This document shows, piece after piece, positions 12,601 to 22,117 of a stretch of DNA of 61,793 nucleotides. Both the position numbers and the translations under genes were made by a program. Below the pieces are notes generated by a model. The model did not search any database and had not been told where the DNA came from. It was given only the letters and a program-made list of their open reading frames with translations. Each line of letters starts with the position of its first letter. Position 1 is the stretch's first letter. Source of the DNA: Mesostigma viride (lineage: Eukaryota; Streptophyta; Mesostigmatophyceae; Mesostigmatales; Mesostigmataceae); contig RPFO01000213.1 of the NCBI GenBank assembly GCA_009746045.1, positions 2,136,325-2,198,117 on the forward strand, in the 5' to 3' direction.

Positions 12601-13548
12601 TGTACAACTGCATGGGGATGACTGCGTGTCATTGCTTCGCGGTCAGCCTTGCATGCATTCTATGCTGACATTGGGCGGCGGTTCCCAGTGGGTGAGTTGC
12701 AGCAATTGGGGCCGCAGACGCCACGGGTGTTTTGCGGGGTGGTGCAAACCCTGCGGGTGGTGTCGGGTAAGCACCGGATGCACTTGGGTATTCCTGACAA
12801 GTACAGGGAGGAGCTCATGCGCGATGTGGAGGAGTTGTGCGCCAAGGGTTTGTGGAGCAGATTGCGTGGCAAGCTCGGCTGGATGGCAGCGGTGTGTGGG
12901 CCTGACCTGCTGGTGTTAAGTAGGACTGTGGATGAGGTGTTGGCTCTCGTTTCTCCGTCTGTGATCAAGCAGTATGTTGCTGAGAGCCAGGGTGTAGTAC
13001 TTTCTGGTTTGTCTCTTTCTCAGCCGATTGTGTTGCATTGCTTTGCTGACACGTCTGGCGAGGGCAGGGAGCTCACCAAGACGAGAGCTCGCATGGGCGG
13101 CTTGTTTGTGCTCTCCAACCCCAAGGGCAATGGTTCGCTCTGTGGGTGGTACTCTAGGTTGTGCCGCAGGGTGGCAGTTGGATCGGATACCAATGAGTGT
13201 CGCGGGGTGTGTGAGTGCATCAAGGCGTCCCTGTATCTAGAGCAATTTCTGCGCTGGATGGGCAAGTGGCTGGATGCTCGTTTGGTACTGACCACGACTG
13301 TGCATACCGACAGTCAGCCGCTTGTGAGTTTCATTCTCAACAGCCTGTCCAGGACGCGCGACCTGGATTTCCTACTACTCAAGGAACTGTCATACGCAGT
13401 GAGCGTGCTTCATCTACCTGGGAAGCTCAACCCGGCTGATGCGCTGACCAAGCTGTTTGCTGGGGCGCGCGACCAGTATCGCCTCCTGCGGATGGTCATG
13501 GGGGGCTCTCTCGGGGATCTGCAAGGACTGCTGGAGGGTTTGATGTAG
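9681..13548 (+). CDS. copia-2 Pol: integrase, protease, reverse transcriptase, RNase H; two single-base frame breaks
   Basis: In frame with gag. Integrase: HKALGHGH and CRKC zinc ligands (~9985-10110), then catalytic D (VQCDVF), D (LECDQQF) and E (GLVERHI) through ~10440. A Pro/Gly-rich linker follows, then a retropepsin-like protease split by the first break: VDTDAVV (~11515) in one frame, then AILGLPFLDHP (~11700) in the next (break near 11573). RT: LPLKMVLSHKV, IDVKRAFPN and LHGDD (~12120-12620), with a second break near 12640. RNase H: ADTSGEG, an E in TNECRG, HTDSQPL and ADALTKLF (~13040-13450), typical of Ty1/copia ends. Both breaks equal loss of one base and are probably sequencing errors, since the LTRs are almost identical. 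Protease placement after integrase is unusual for copia. Confidence 0.85.
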
Positions 13549-14022
13549 ATCTGGGCAATGGACCATGTGGCATGAGAATTTCAGGCTGGCAGGCGTTGGG
13601 ACGCATTACATGTGGGCTGGGAATGACCCCTGGATCGAGCCCATCTCAGGATGACCCAGTACGGTTGGATAACTCTATCTTGGTGGGGATGTACCTGATG
13701 GGATGGTCCTGGGTTGAGGACCTGATCGGAGGCGGGGACTGTGGTTGGTGATGTGTGAAAGTCCGTGGGTTCAGGGTGTGGTTGGTGTTGGAGCCGAGGG
13801 TGGTCTTTTGATCAGTCTTGTATTCTCGCTTGCTTACTTGACTTACTGACAGATGCTGGTTGTACTACCAGGGCGTGAATGGGCGCCAAGTGAGGGGTGC
13901 GGACTCCCCTAGTACATAGCGTCCTGTGTTAGTGCTTCCTGGTGAGGTGTCTGTCGGTTACTCTCGAGCTGAGTGAGATAATGATTGGTGGGATGTGTGA
14001 CTGCTCGGGAAAAAGCGGCTGG
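13549..14022 (+). other. copia-2 3' untranslated region
   Basis: No ORF. This is the internal non-coding sequence between the end of RNase H and the 3' LTR. It is GT-rich and ends with a purine run GGGAAAAAG at 14007-14015, the probable polypurine tract. Confidence 0.7.
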
Positions 14023-14605
14023 TGTTATATTATAGGTTTCAGCTCGCAGTCACATGGAAATAATTAATGATTGTGTGCCGGTACTTAGCCATTTTGTGGT
14101 TCGAGGCGTTCGGGTTAATTCGGCGCATTGGGACTTAGCCGTTTTGAGGTTCGGCTGAATTTTGGCTTGTGTGATCCACAACGATTTAAGTTACGCTGTG
14201 TGCGTTATGCCTCGTGAGTTACGCCCTAGACTTTGGCTGTGCAGCACTGGTCCGGTACTGAGGTGCGGACTAGGATTCTGGGTACTGCCGGCCGGCGTGA
14301 CAAGTGGCGAGATACTGGTGTGTGTCGATTGGTCGGTACTCGGCTGGTGTGTTGTAACGGAGATGTGTAACGGAGATGCGTTCCCAGGCTTGCGTCGGTG
14401 CCTAGCGCTGCAGGCTAGCCTAGCCGCCTGACAGACGATGATGATCCAAAAGCCAGCATTGTGTTGCGGCGGTCCAACGGTTGTTGCTGCTATGCTGGCA
14501 ATGGCTATGGTTGCGCTGGTAAATTAAGCTGGGGGCTTGGCTCTGAGTTTGTAACCTGATTACCGTAAAATTATCATTTAATAAAATTCGAACTCGATTT
14601 TAACA
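14023..14605 (+). repeat. 3' LTR of copia-2
   Basis: 583 bp, near-identical to the LTR at 7886-8467, ending TTTTAACA. It is followed by the target duplication GTTGC (14606-14610), then CCCTTGCG of the minisatellite. Confidence 0.95.
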
Positions 14606-15719
14606 GTTGCCCCTTGCGTGTGCGGTGGATGTACGTGTGTGTGCATGCCGGCAATTGCGTGCATGGTGTGTGTACGTGTGTGTGCAGCCGCCCCTTGCGT
14701 GCGCGGTGTGTGTACGTGTGTGTGCACTCGCCCCTTGCGTGCGCGGTGGATGTACATGTGTGTGTAGCCGCCCCTTGCGTGCATGGTGTATGTACGTGTG
14801 TGTGCAGCCGCCCCTTGCGTGCGCGGTGTATGTACGTGTGTGTGCAGCCGTCCCTTGCGTGCGCGGTGTGTGTACGTGTGTGTGCAGCCGCCCCATGCGT
14901 GCATGGTGAGTGTAAGTGTGTGTGCAGCCGGCCCTTGCGTGCGCGGTGTGTGTACATGTGAGTGCAGCCGCCCCAAGCGTGCGCGGTGTGTGTACATGTG
15001 TGTGCAGTCGCCCCTTGCGTGCGCGGTGGATGTACGTGTGTGTGCATGCCGGCCCTTGCGTGCATGGTGTGTGTACGTGTGTGTGCAGCCGCCCCTTGCG
15101 TGCGCGGTGTGTGTACGTGTGTGTGCACTCGCCCCTTGTGTGCGCGGTGGATGTACATGTGTGTGCAGCCGCCCCTTGCGTGCATGGTGTATGTACGTGT
15201 GTGTGCAGCCGCCCCTTGCGTGCGCGGTGTATGTACGTTTCTGTGCAGCCGCCCCTTGCGTGCGCGGTGTATGTACGTGTGTGTGCATGCCGGCCCTTGC
15301 GTGCATGGTGTGTGTACGTGTGTGTGCAGCCGCCCCTTGCGTGCGCGGTGTATGTACATGTGTTTGCACTCGCCCCTTGCGTGCGCGGTGTATGTACGTG
15401 TGTGTGCAGCCGCCCCTTGCGTCCGCGGTGGATGTACGTGTGTGCGCACTCGCCCCTTGCGTGCGCGGTGGATGTACGTGTGTGTGCAGCCACCCCTTTC
15501 GTGCGCGGTGTATGTACATGTGAGTGCCGTCGCCCCAAGCGTGCATTTTGTGTGTAAGTGTGTGTGCAGCAGCCCCTTGCGTGCGCGGTGTATGTACGTG
15601 TGTGTGCAGCCGCCCCGTGGTTGCGCGGTGGATGTACATGTGAGTGGAGCCGGTCCTTGCGTGGGCGGTGTATGTACGTGTGTGTGCAGCCGCCCCTTGC
15701 GTGCGTGGTGTGTGTACAT
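14606..15719. repeat. 40-bp minisatellite array, block 2
   Basis: About 28 units of the same repeat as block 1, continuing across the copia-2 insertion. Some units carry GTGTGTGCACTCGCC or GCATGCCGGCCC variants that shift phase by one base. It ends at TACAT (15715-15719), which is duplicated beyond the next insertion. Confidence 0.95.
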
Positions 15720-16601
15720 AGTTACGTTAAATAGTGACGGAACCTTTTGCCGCCTGAGGCAAATCGGTCCGTAACACTATTTTGCCCGGAATAACCACTT
15801 CCGAGCACCCAAGTTAATTCGGCCGAATTAACTTGGGTGCTCGGAAGTGGTTATTCCGGGCAAAATAGTGTTCCGGCCCGATTTGCCTCAGTGGGCAAAA
15901 GGTTCCGGCACTATTTAACGTAACTAAAACCTGGCCTCGTGGAGGGGGGACGAAGAGCCCGAGACATCCGCCTAGGCCGCTGAGCACGCACCACTAAATG
16001 CGCCGGAGCTGCCTCAGTGAGGATTCGAACCCCTGACCTCCAAGGTGCACAGGTTTTAGTTACGTTAAATAGTGCCGGAACCTTTTGCCCACTGAGGCAA
16101 ATCGGGCCGGAACACTATTTTGCCCGGAATAACCACTTCCGAGCACCCAAGTTAATTCGGCCGAATTAACTTGGGTGCTCGGAAGTGGTTATTCCGGGCA
16201 AAATAGTGTTCCGGCCCGATTTGCCTCAGTGGGCAAAAGGTTCCGGCACTATTTAACGTAACTAAAACCTGTGCACCTTGGAGGTCAGGGGTTCGAATCC
16301 TCACTGAGGCAGCTCCGGCGCATTTAGTGGTGCGTGCTCAGCGGCCTAGGCGGATGTCTCGGGCTCTTCGTCCCCCCTCCACGAGGCCAGGTTTTAGTTA
16401 CGTTAAATAGTGACGGAACCTTTTGCCGCCTGAGGCAAATCGGTCCGTAACACTATTTTGCCCGGAATAACCACTTCCGAGCACCCAAGTTAATTCGGCC
16501 GAATTAACTTGGGTGCTCGGAAGTGGTTATTCCGGGCAAAATAGTGTTACGGACCGATTTGCCTCAGGCGGCAAAAGGTTCCGTCACTATTTAACGTAAC
16601 T
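15720..16601. mobile_element. 882-bp nested palindromic (foldback) element, copy 1
   Basis: Architecture P-S-P-S'-P. P is a 206-bp near-perfect palindrome (15720-15925, 16058-16263, 16396-16601) beginning AGTTACGTTAAATAG and centred on TTCGGCCGAA. S (15926-16057) is a 132-bp spacer with AAAACCTG inverted ends, and S' (16264-16395) is its reverse complement. The whole is therefore one long palindrome made of palindromes. The 5-bp target duplication TACAT (15715-15719 and 16602-16606) shows it moved into the minisatellite as a unit. S' holds GGTTCGAATCC, a tRNA-type Pol III B-box. There is no coding capacity. P1 is a hybrid: its left arm carries GACGG/GGTCCG variants and its right arm GCCGG/GGGCCGG. 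Confidence 0.93.
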
Positions 16602-18170
16602 TACATGTAAGTGCAGCCGCCCCTTGCGTGCGCGGTGTATGTACGTGTGTGTGCAGCCGTCCCTTGCGTGCGCGGTGTGTGTACGTGTGTGTGCAGCCGC
16701 CCCTTGCGTGCATGGTGAGTGTAAGTGTGTGTGCAGCAGCCCCTTGCGTGCGCAGTGTATGTACGTGTGTGTGCAGCCGCCCCTTGCGTGCGCGGTGTGT
16801 GTACTGTGTGTGCATGCCGGCCCTTGCGTGCATGGTGTGTGTACGTGTGTGTGCAGCCGCCCCTTGCATGGGCGGTGTATGTACAATTGAGTGCGCGGTG
16901 GATGTACATGTGTGGGCAGTTGCCCCTTGCGTGCGCGGTGTATGTACATGTGTTTGCACTCGCCCCTTGCGTGCGCGGTGGATGTACATGTGTGTGCAGC
17001 CGAACCTTGCGTGCATGGTGTATGTACATGTGAGTGCCGTTGCCCCAAGCGTGCATTGTGTGTGTAAGTGTGTGTGCAGCCGGCCCTTGCGTGCATGGTG
17101 TGTGTACATGTGAGTGCAGCCGGCAATTGCGTGCATGGTGTGTGTACGTGTGTGTGCAGCCGCCCCTTGCGTGCGCGGTGTGTGTACGTGTGTGTGCACT
17201 CGCCCCTTGCGTGCGCGGTGTATGTACGTGTGTGCAGCCGCCCCTTGCGTGCGCGGTGTATGCCAGTGTCTGTGCATGCCGGCCCTTGCGTGCATGGTGT
17301 GTGTAAGTGTGTGTGCAGCCCCTTGCGTGCATGGTGTATGTACGTGTGTGTGCAGCCGCCCCTTGCGTGCGCGGTGTGTGTACGTGTGTGTGCAGCCGCC
17401 CCTTGCGTGCGCGGTGTATGTACGTGTGTGTGCAGTTGCCCCTTGCGTGCATGGTGTGTGTACGTGTGTGTGCAGCCGGCCCTTGCGTGCGCGGTGGATG
17501 TACATGTGTGTGCAGTCGCCCCTTGCGTGCGCGGTGTAGGTACGTATGTGTGCAGCCGCCCCTTGCGTGCGCGGTGTATGTACGTGTGTGTGCAGCCGCC
17601 CCGTGGTTGCGCGGTGGATGTACATGTGTGTGCAGTTGCCCCTTGCGTGCGCGGTGTATGTACGTGTGTGTGCAGCCGCCCCAAGCGTGCGCGGTGTGTG
17701 TACATGTGTGTGCAGTTGCCCCTTGCGTGCGCGGTGTGTGTACGTGTGTGTGCAGCCGCCCCTTGCGTGCGCGGTGTATGTACGTGTGTGTGCAATTGCC
17801 CCTTGCGTGCGCGGTGGATGTACGTGTGTGTGCATCCGGCCCTTGCGTGCGCGGTGTATGTACGTGTGTGTGCAGCCGCCCAATAGTATGTACATGTGAG
17901 TGTCGTCGCCCCTTGCGTGCATTGTGTGTGTAAGTGTGTGTGCAGCAGCCCCTTGCGTGCATGGTGGATGTACATGTGTGTGCGGCCGCCCCTTGCGTGC
18001 GCGGTGGATGTACGTTTGTGTGCAGTCGCCCCTTGCGTGCATTGTATGTGTACGTGTGTGTGCATGCCGGCCTTTGCGTGCGCGGTGTATGTACGTGTGT
18101 GTGCAGCCGCCCCTTGCGTGCGCGGTGGATGTACATGTGTGTGCCGTCGCCCCAAGCGTGCATTGTGTGT
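16602..18170. repeat. 40-bp minisatellite array, block 3
   Basis: About 39 units, resuming after the foldback element. A few units are shortened (around 16880 and 17885). It ends at ...CATTGTGTGT, directly followed by the YR-1 element; the matching other half of this unit is at 23498. Confidence 0.95.
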
Positions 18171-18367
18171 ATCCATTTCTGGCCTTGCCTTGCTTTGCAT
18201 GCATCACCACAAAACATCAAATTTATTACAATATGTGTGCTAGCTCTATACGGTGGAATAACACAGACATGTCTACCAGATGGCAACACGGCCATCTGTA
18301 TGCTAGGGTGAGCACACTATGTGAATGTGCAGGGCCAGCCCACAGCAGCTGTGCCCCTGCTCTACCC
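18171..18367 (-). repeat. YR-1 terminal repeat B2
   Basis: 197 bp starting ATCCATTTCTGGCC on the plus strand, matching B1 at 18600-18796. It marks the outer 3' end of the element. Confidence 0.93.
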
Positions 18368-18376
18368 CTTTTGCCA

Positions 18377-18391
18377 GGGTGGGCGGGTGGG
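18377..18391 (+). other. G-quadruplex motif at the YR-1 B2/A2 boundary
   Basis: GGGTGGGCGGGTGGG: four G3 runs with one-base loops, in the 25-bp gap between B2 and A2. The same position in YR-2 has an equivalent motif although the flanking repeats are unrelated in sequence. In the element's sense RNA the strand is C-rich; the first cDNA strand would carry the G-rich form. Confidence 0.85.
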
Positions 18392-18392
18392 A

Positions 18393-18599
18393 GGCAAAAG
18401 AAAACAACCTGCTTCCCTAGAATGGAAGCCCACCCTTTATAGCAACCACCTCTCCAGCCAACCCCTACCTGGGTGGCTGGGGTACGGGTGCCAGCACAAA
18501 AAATATTTTTTCTAAAATTATTTTTTCTTTTGGTGCTATACGGCGTTGCATTCTCCGCTCAGCAGGTTAGTCATAGATAAAATGAGCATAGCTCACCAA
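18393..18599 (-). repeat. YR-1 internal repeat A2
   Basis: 207 bp starting GGCAAAAGAAAACAACC on the plus strand; identical in extent to A1 at 23291-23497. Its junction with B1 at 18599/18600 would recreate the end-to-end junction of a circular intermediate. Confidence 0.93.
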
Positions 18600-18796
18600 A
18601 TCCATTTCTGGCCTTGCCTTGCTTTGCATGCATCACCACAAAACATCAAATTTATTACAATATGTGTGCTAGCTCTATACGGTGGAATAACACAGACATG
18701 TCTACCAGATGGCAACACGGCCATCTGTATGCTAGGGTGAGCACACTATGTGAATGTGCAGGGCCAGCCCACAGCAGCTGTGCCCCTGCTCTACCC
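18600..18796 (-). repeat. YR-1 internal repeat B1
   Basis: 197 bp, the second copy of B2. Between it and the YR stop (18992) is a ~195-bp non-coding tail with a hairpin around 18936-18953 (TGACCTC ... GAGGTCA). Confidence 0.92.
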
Positions 18797-18991
18797 ACAT
18801 CTCCTTACATGGCTAACAGCCGAAAATACGTAGGACATGCAAAAAAGAAAACTTAAACTACCTAGCTATGGGGGTACTTTGTCCCAACCCAGGTTCACCC
18901 TCGGGTTAGTTAAACCATTTCCCCCCTGACCTCCCACACAAGGGTGAGGTCAGTTGATAGCTAAAAGACGAGAGGTAAAAACAGGAGGACG

Positions 18992-20200
18992 TCAAAACTC
19001 GACGCCACCGAAGTGGCGCCGGAAAGCCGCTGGGTCAAAACCCAGGGCCTGAGCCCAGAGGGCGGGTGGGATGTCGCGCCCCAGGAGGCTGCGGTGGAGG
19101 CCAATGTAGCGCGTGACCGAGAGGGCCGAAGCCCACCGGCCGCGCAGCTGGATGGCCTCCGGCGACTCGCCAGCGATGGCGTCGTGCGTCGCCCCCCCAT
19201 GCCGGAGGCTGTGAAAAGAAAACATCCCTGGGATGCTCATGCGGGCCTGCACAGCCTCCCACTGCTGCCTAGCCTGGCTGTACGTTAAGCCTCGAAAGAG
19301 GAGTGCATCCGGGGGCTGGCCAGCCGTCAGACGTCGCAGGAGCCACAAAGAAAGTGGATCCCGGACGAGGACGTGCTGGGCCGCCCCCTGCGCAGTTTTG
19401 GGGTTGCGCAGCACAAGGGCACCGACCATGGGCCCTGGCTCGAGAAGGGGGTGGCCGGGATGAGCCACATCCCGAACCCGCAGCCCTAGCGCCTCGCTAA
19501 TGCGTAAATACTGCTGGAAAGCAATAATAATCAACGCACTCAAATGCACCTGTCGACGTGAAACTAGCAACAGGGCAGTGAAATAGCAAAGGCGCCAGGG
19601 CATAGGCGGAGGGCTGACAGCCGGAACAAGCCGCTGCCAACCTGCTAGCAGGCGGTCCGCCAGTACCCAATTCCGAACAATGTCGGGGTAGTACAGGTGC
19701 AGACAGGCCTTGGCATGCTGGCATAAGGTACGCCCCCGCCCGCCTCTGGCATGGTAGACAGCAGAAATCCACTCACAGAAAATGGCTTCGGCGTCAGCTG
19801 GGTCGACAGGGCCAGGTGGCGCCCACGCCACGTAGACAGCCGCCGCACGTCGGTACGCTGGCAAGGTAGACACAGGGTTGACTGTGCCCTCCAAAAGTGC
19901 CAAGTCCCGAGGGCGTCGCGCCCCCTCAGGCCCAGGGTTGGGATGCACGTCACCACACCGGGTCAAGTCAGGAACCCAAGCGCCACGCCGACTGGCCTTG
20001 TCAGCTGGGTTGTGGTCGGTAGCCACCCAGACCCAGTGGCTCTGCATGTCGCCAGCCAGTGACAGAGCGCAGTAGCGTCGAACCAGCTGGTTGAGACGGT
20101 AGGAAGACGACCGCCCTCTGACAAACGCCCCCACCACAGCACTGGAGTCTACGAGCCGGACGACTCGCTTACCCGACACGCCTTGGTCCGGCACGACCAC
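18992..20200 (-). CDS. YR-1: end of RNase H, 2A-like motif, tyrosine recombinase
   Basis: 402 residues. The first ~75 residues finish the RNase H begun in the upstream ORF (VRLVDSSAVVG, VATDHNPADKAS). CGDVHPNPGP follows at residues 82-91, resembling the core of 2A ribosome-skipping peptides, then a core-binding region and a tyrosine recombinase catalytic domain. The catalytic residues are recognisable: Arg in LRISEALGL, His-x-x-Arg in HSLRHGG, Trp in GRWASA (in place of His) and Tyr in VTRYIGLH. The enzyme would insert a circular cDNA by site-specific recombination. The upstream ORF ends at 20149 in another frame; a single lost base in a G run near 20205 would join them. The listed start is therefore not a true initiation site. 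Confidence 0.88.
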   Translation of the reverse strand: MVVPDQGVSGKRVVRLVDSSAVVGAFVRGRSSSYRLNQLVRRYCALSLAGDMQSHWVWVATDHNPADKASRRGAWVPDLTRCGDVHPNPGPEGARRPRDLALLEGTVNPVSTLPAYRRAAAVYVAWAPPGPVDPADAEAIFCEWISAVYHARGGRGRTLCQHAKACLHLYYPDIVRNWVLADRLLAGWQRLVPAVSPPPMPWRLCYFTALLLVSRRQVHLSALIIIAFQQYLRISEALGLRVRDVAHPGHPLLEPGPMVGALVLRNPKTAQGAAQHVLVRDPLSLWLLRRLTAGQPPDALLFRGLTYSQARQQWEAVQARMSIPGMFSFHSLRHGGATHDAIAGESPEAIQLRGRWASALSVTRYIGLHRSLLGRDIPPALWAQALGFDPAAFRRHFGGVEF

Positions 20201-21965
20201 TCGACCCCCTGTGTCGCAGCAATCGCCTCCTTGACGTTGATGTGGTTAGGCTGCCCCCGCCACCGGTAGGACAGTGCCGTACGCCAGTGGCCACTATCCA
20301 GCAGGCTGTAGTCCCCCTCCTCCATGCGCTCCAGGTCCCAGTCCTCCCCAGACGTTAAAGCTGTCGTCCGCCACCCCCGCGCTTCGCGCCGGGTCGCCAG
20401 CCGGGCACAATCGGCCCCAGGCAGGTCCCTGTAGACCACCCCACCGCCGGAGCCGCTCGCATCACTTGCGACGACCCGGTCAGAAAGGGGCCGGGCCCTG
20501 GCCGCCCTCAAAAAGGGGGCCAGGTCGATCGCCGCCTGAAGCTCCTGGCGGGCCCCCGCAGGGAGGCGCCAGCGGCGCCCAGGCAGGGAGGCATTCATGG
20601 CTGCTAGCAGCCGGTACGTCTCAGACCACACCGAAAGCATGGGGCGGCACAGCAGATGCATCCACACCCACTTCCCAAGCACAGAACTAAGTTCGCGGTA
20701 GTATGTAAACCCGCGATCTAAGATTCTATGAGTAGCGGCGATAACTGCCACCACACGCTCAGGAACAGGCACCACGTCACCATCCCTTTGGTGAATGACC
20801 CCCACCGCCTGCACACCAGTCTGCTCTGCTGTCGCCCGTACCACCTTGTCAGACTTCTGCACCAGCCCAACAGCGGCGTAGGCAGCCTGAACACGATCTA
20901 GCTGCTGATTCACCCCATCCACCGACGCACAGTGGGTGAAATGGAGGTCATCGATCGTCACAGCATGCATACCTTCCAGATCCTGCCGAGATTCGAAGCA
21001 CGGCGAGGGCGCCAAGGGCGCAGCAGGGTCCTCCTCCAGCCTCAGCCGGACGGTCTCCCCCGCCTCGTTGGCCTCCGCCACCAGGATCAGCGCGGACATG
21101 TTGATGCTCAGCCCACGACTAGCCTCCAACGGCGGCTTGGGGCCACAGCGGTACAACACAGACTGATGCACACACTGGGCCACCGCGACGGCCAGCTTGT
21201 TGCCCATTGGCCAGCACAACATCCACGGCCACACCTTCCGACGAGCCCCACTCAGGCCCACCAGATCCGACCACACCGGCATCCACGCACAGTACCGCCG
21301 CATCCAAACTGGCAGGCGGAGTCTGTTGTAGTACGAATCCAAATCTGATACGCCCCCAAAAACATCCTCCCCAGCGCGCGTGGGCAAATCGCAAATCACG
21401 CCAAGGTGTGGTAAAAAAGCGGGCATAGGATCAGGTAGTGGCATGTTGCCACGCCGGTTGTCCACAATCAGCCGTATACGGCCGTCGGGCTTTCCGACCC
21501 CAAAAGTACCGTTCACCATAGGCGGCTCCTCCTCAAAAAATCCACCCAAAATCCCCCTCTCCACACACACCGTGCAAACCCGCGCGAACTCCTCCATGCT
21601 ACACCCCCGCGAGATCCGCATCGACTTCTGCAAGATCCGCTCTGCTGGGCTCAGCGTCCGTACCATCCTACTCTCATCATTCAAAATTGCTCCCCAAGAG
21701 GGGGGTAGTAAGTTCAGCACATCCACTTGGCCACCTTCCCCCGGACCAGGCAAAGCCAAGCGTGCGGCCACTAACGGTTCGTAAGGGGCTCCTTCAGCAT
21801 ATTCACCCCCATCCACTACAGATCCTGCCATTGCCGCTACGGAACCACCGTTCCGGCGGACAAAGGACCTGCAAGCATCATCGATCCCATCTAGGGCCGC
21901 CTGCTGCAGAGGCCCGGGCACACGGGCTGAATCTACAGCAGGCGGGTCTCGCCCCCCCCCCCCAT
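20149..21965 (-). CDS. YR-1 reverse transcriptase-RNase H
   Basis: DIRS-type RT. Boxes in order: FGVGKPDGRIRLIVDNRR, the first catalytic Asp in VSDLDSYYNRL, the active-site pair in VTIDDLHF, then thumb-like sequence with LGKWVWMHLL. RNase H begins with VASDASGSGGGVVY (Asp) and HINVKEAI (Glu) and continues in the next frame at 20200. The clear frame starts at a GTG at 21921, but an ATG at 21965 precedes a 12-base G run and would be in frame if one G were missing from the assembly, so I take 21965 as the likely start. It lies ~150 bases after the gag stop. Together with YR it copies element RNA into cDNA. Confidence 0.88.
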
Positions 21966-22117
21966 CCAGTTTAACGCCCTAACCGTCTGACAGGCTAGTG
22001 TGCGAGCATTAAAAGCCCGACTCATCCTATCGCGCCTACGGCCTGAGCGTACCTGCTGCCACCAGTCACGAGGTGGCAGGGGTGCTGGAAGAGGTAGTGG
22101 AAGAAGGCACCGCTCCC

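Larger units (their letters stand above)
7886..14605 (+). mobile_element. copia-2: complete Ty1/copia-type element inserted in the minisatellite
   Basis: Complete LTR retrotransposon: LTR 7886-8467, gag 8508-9665, pol 9681-13548 and LTR 14023-14605. The 5-bp target duplication GTTGC flanks it at 7881-7885 and 14606-14610; the target was a GCA-GTTGC-CCCTT unit of the 40-bp array, and the array resumes in phase. The two LTRs differ only by one indel and one substitution, so insertion is recent. Domain order is GAG-IN-PR-RT-RH. A purine run at 14007-14015 just before the 3' LTR is the likely plus-strand primer. Confidence 0.95.

Noticed and set aside
11560-12660. Programmed -1 frameshifting in copia-2 pol
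   Set aside because: The shifts lie inside the protease and RT domains, with no slippery heptamer, and match the window-wide pattern of single lost bases.
6525-18170. CRISPR-like arrays
   Set aside because: Repeats are contiguous with no unique spacers, and the genome is eukaryotic.
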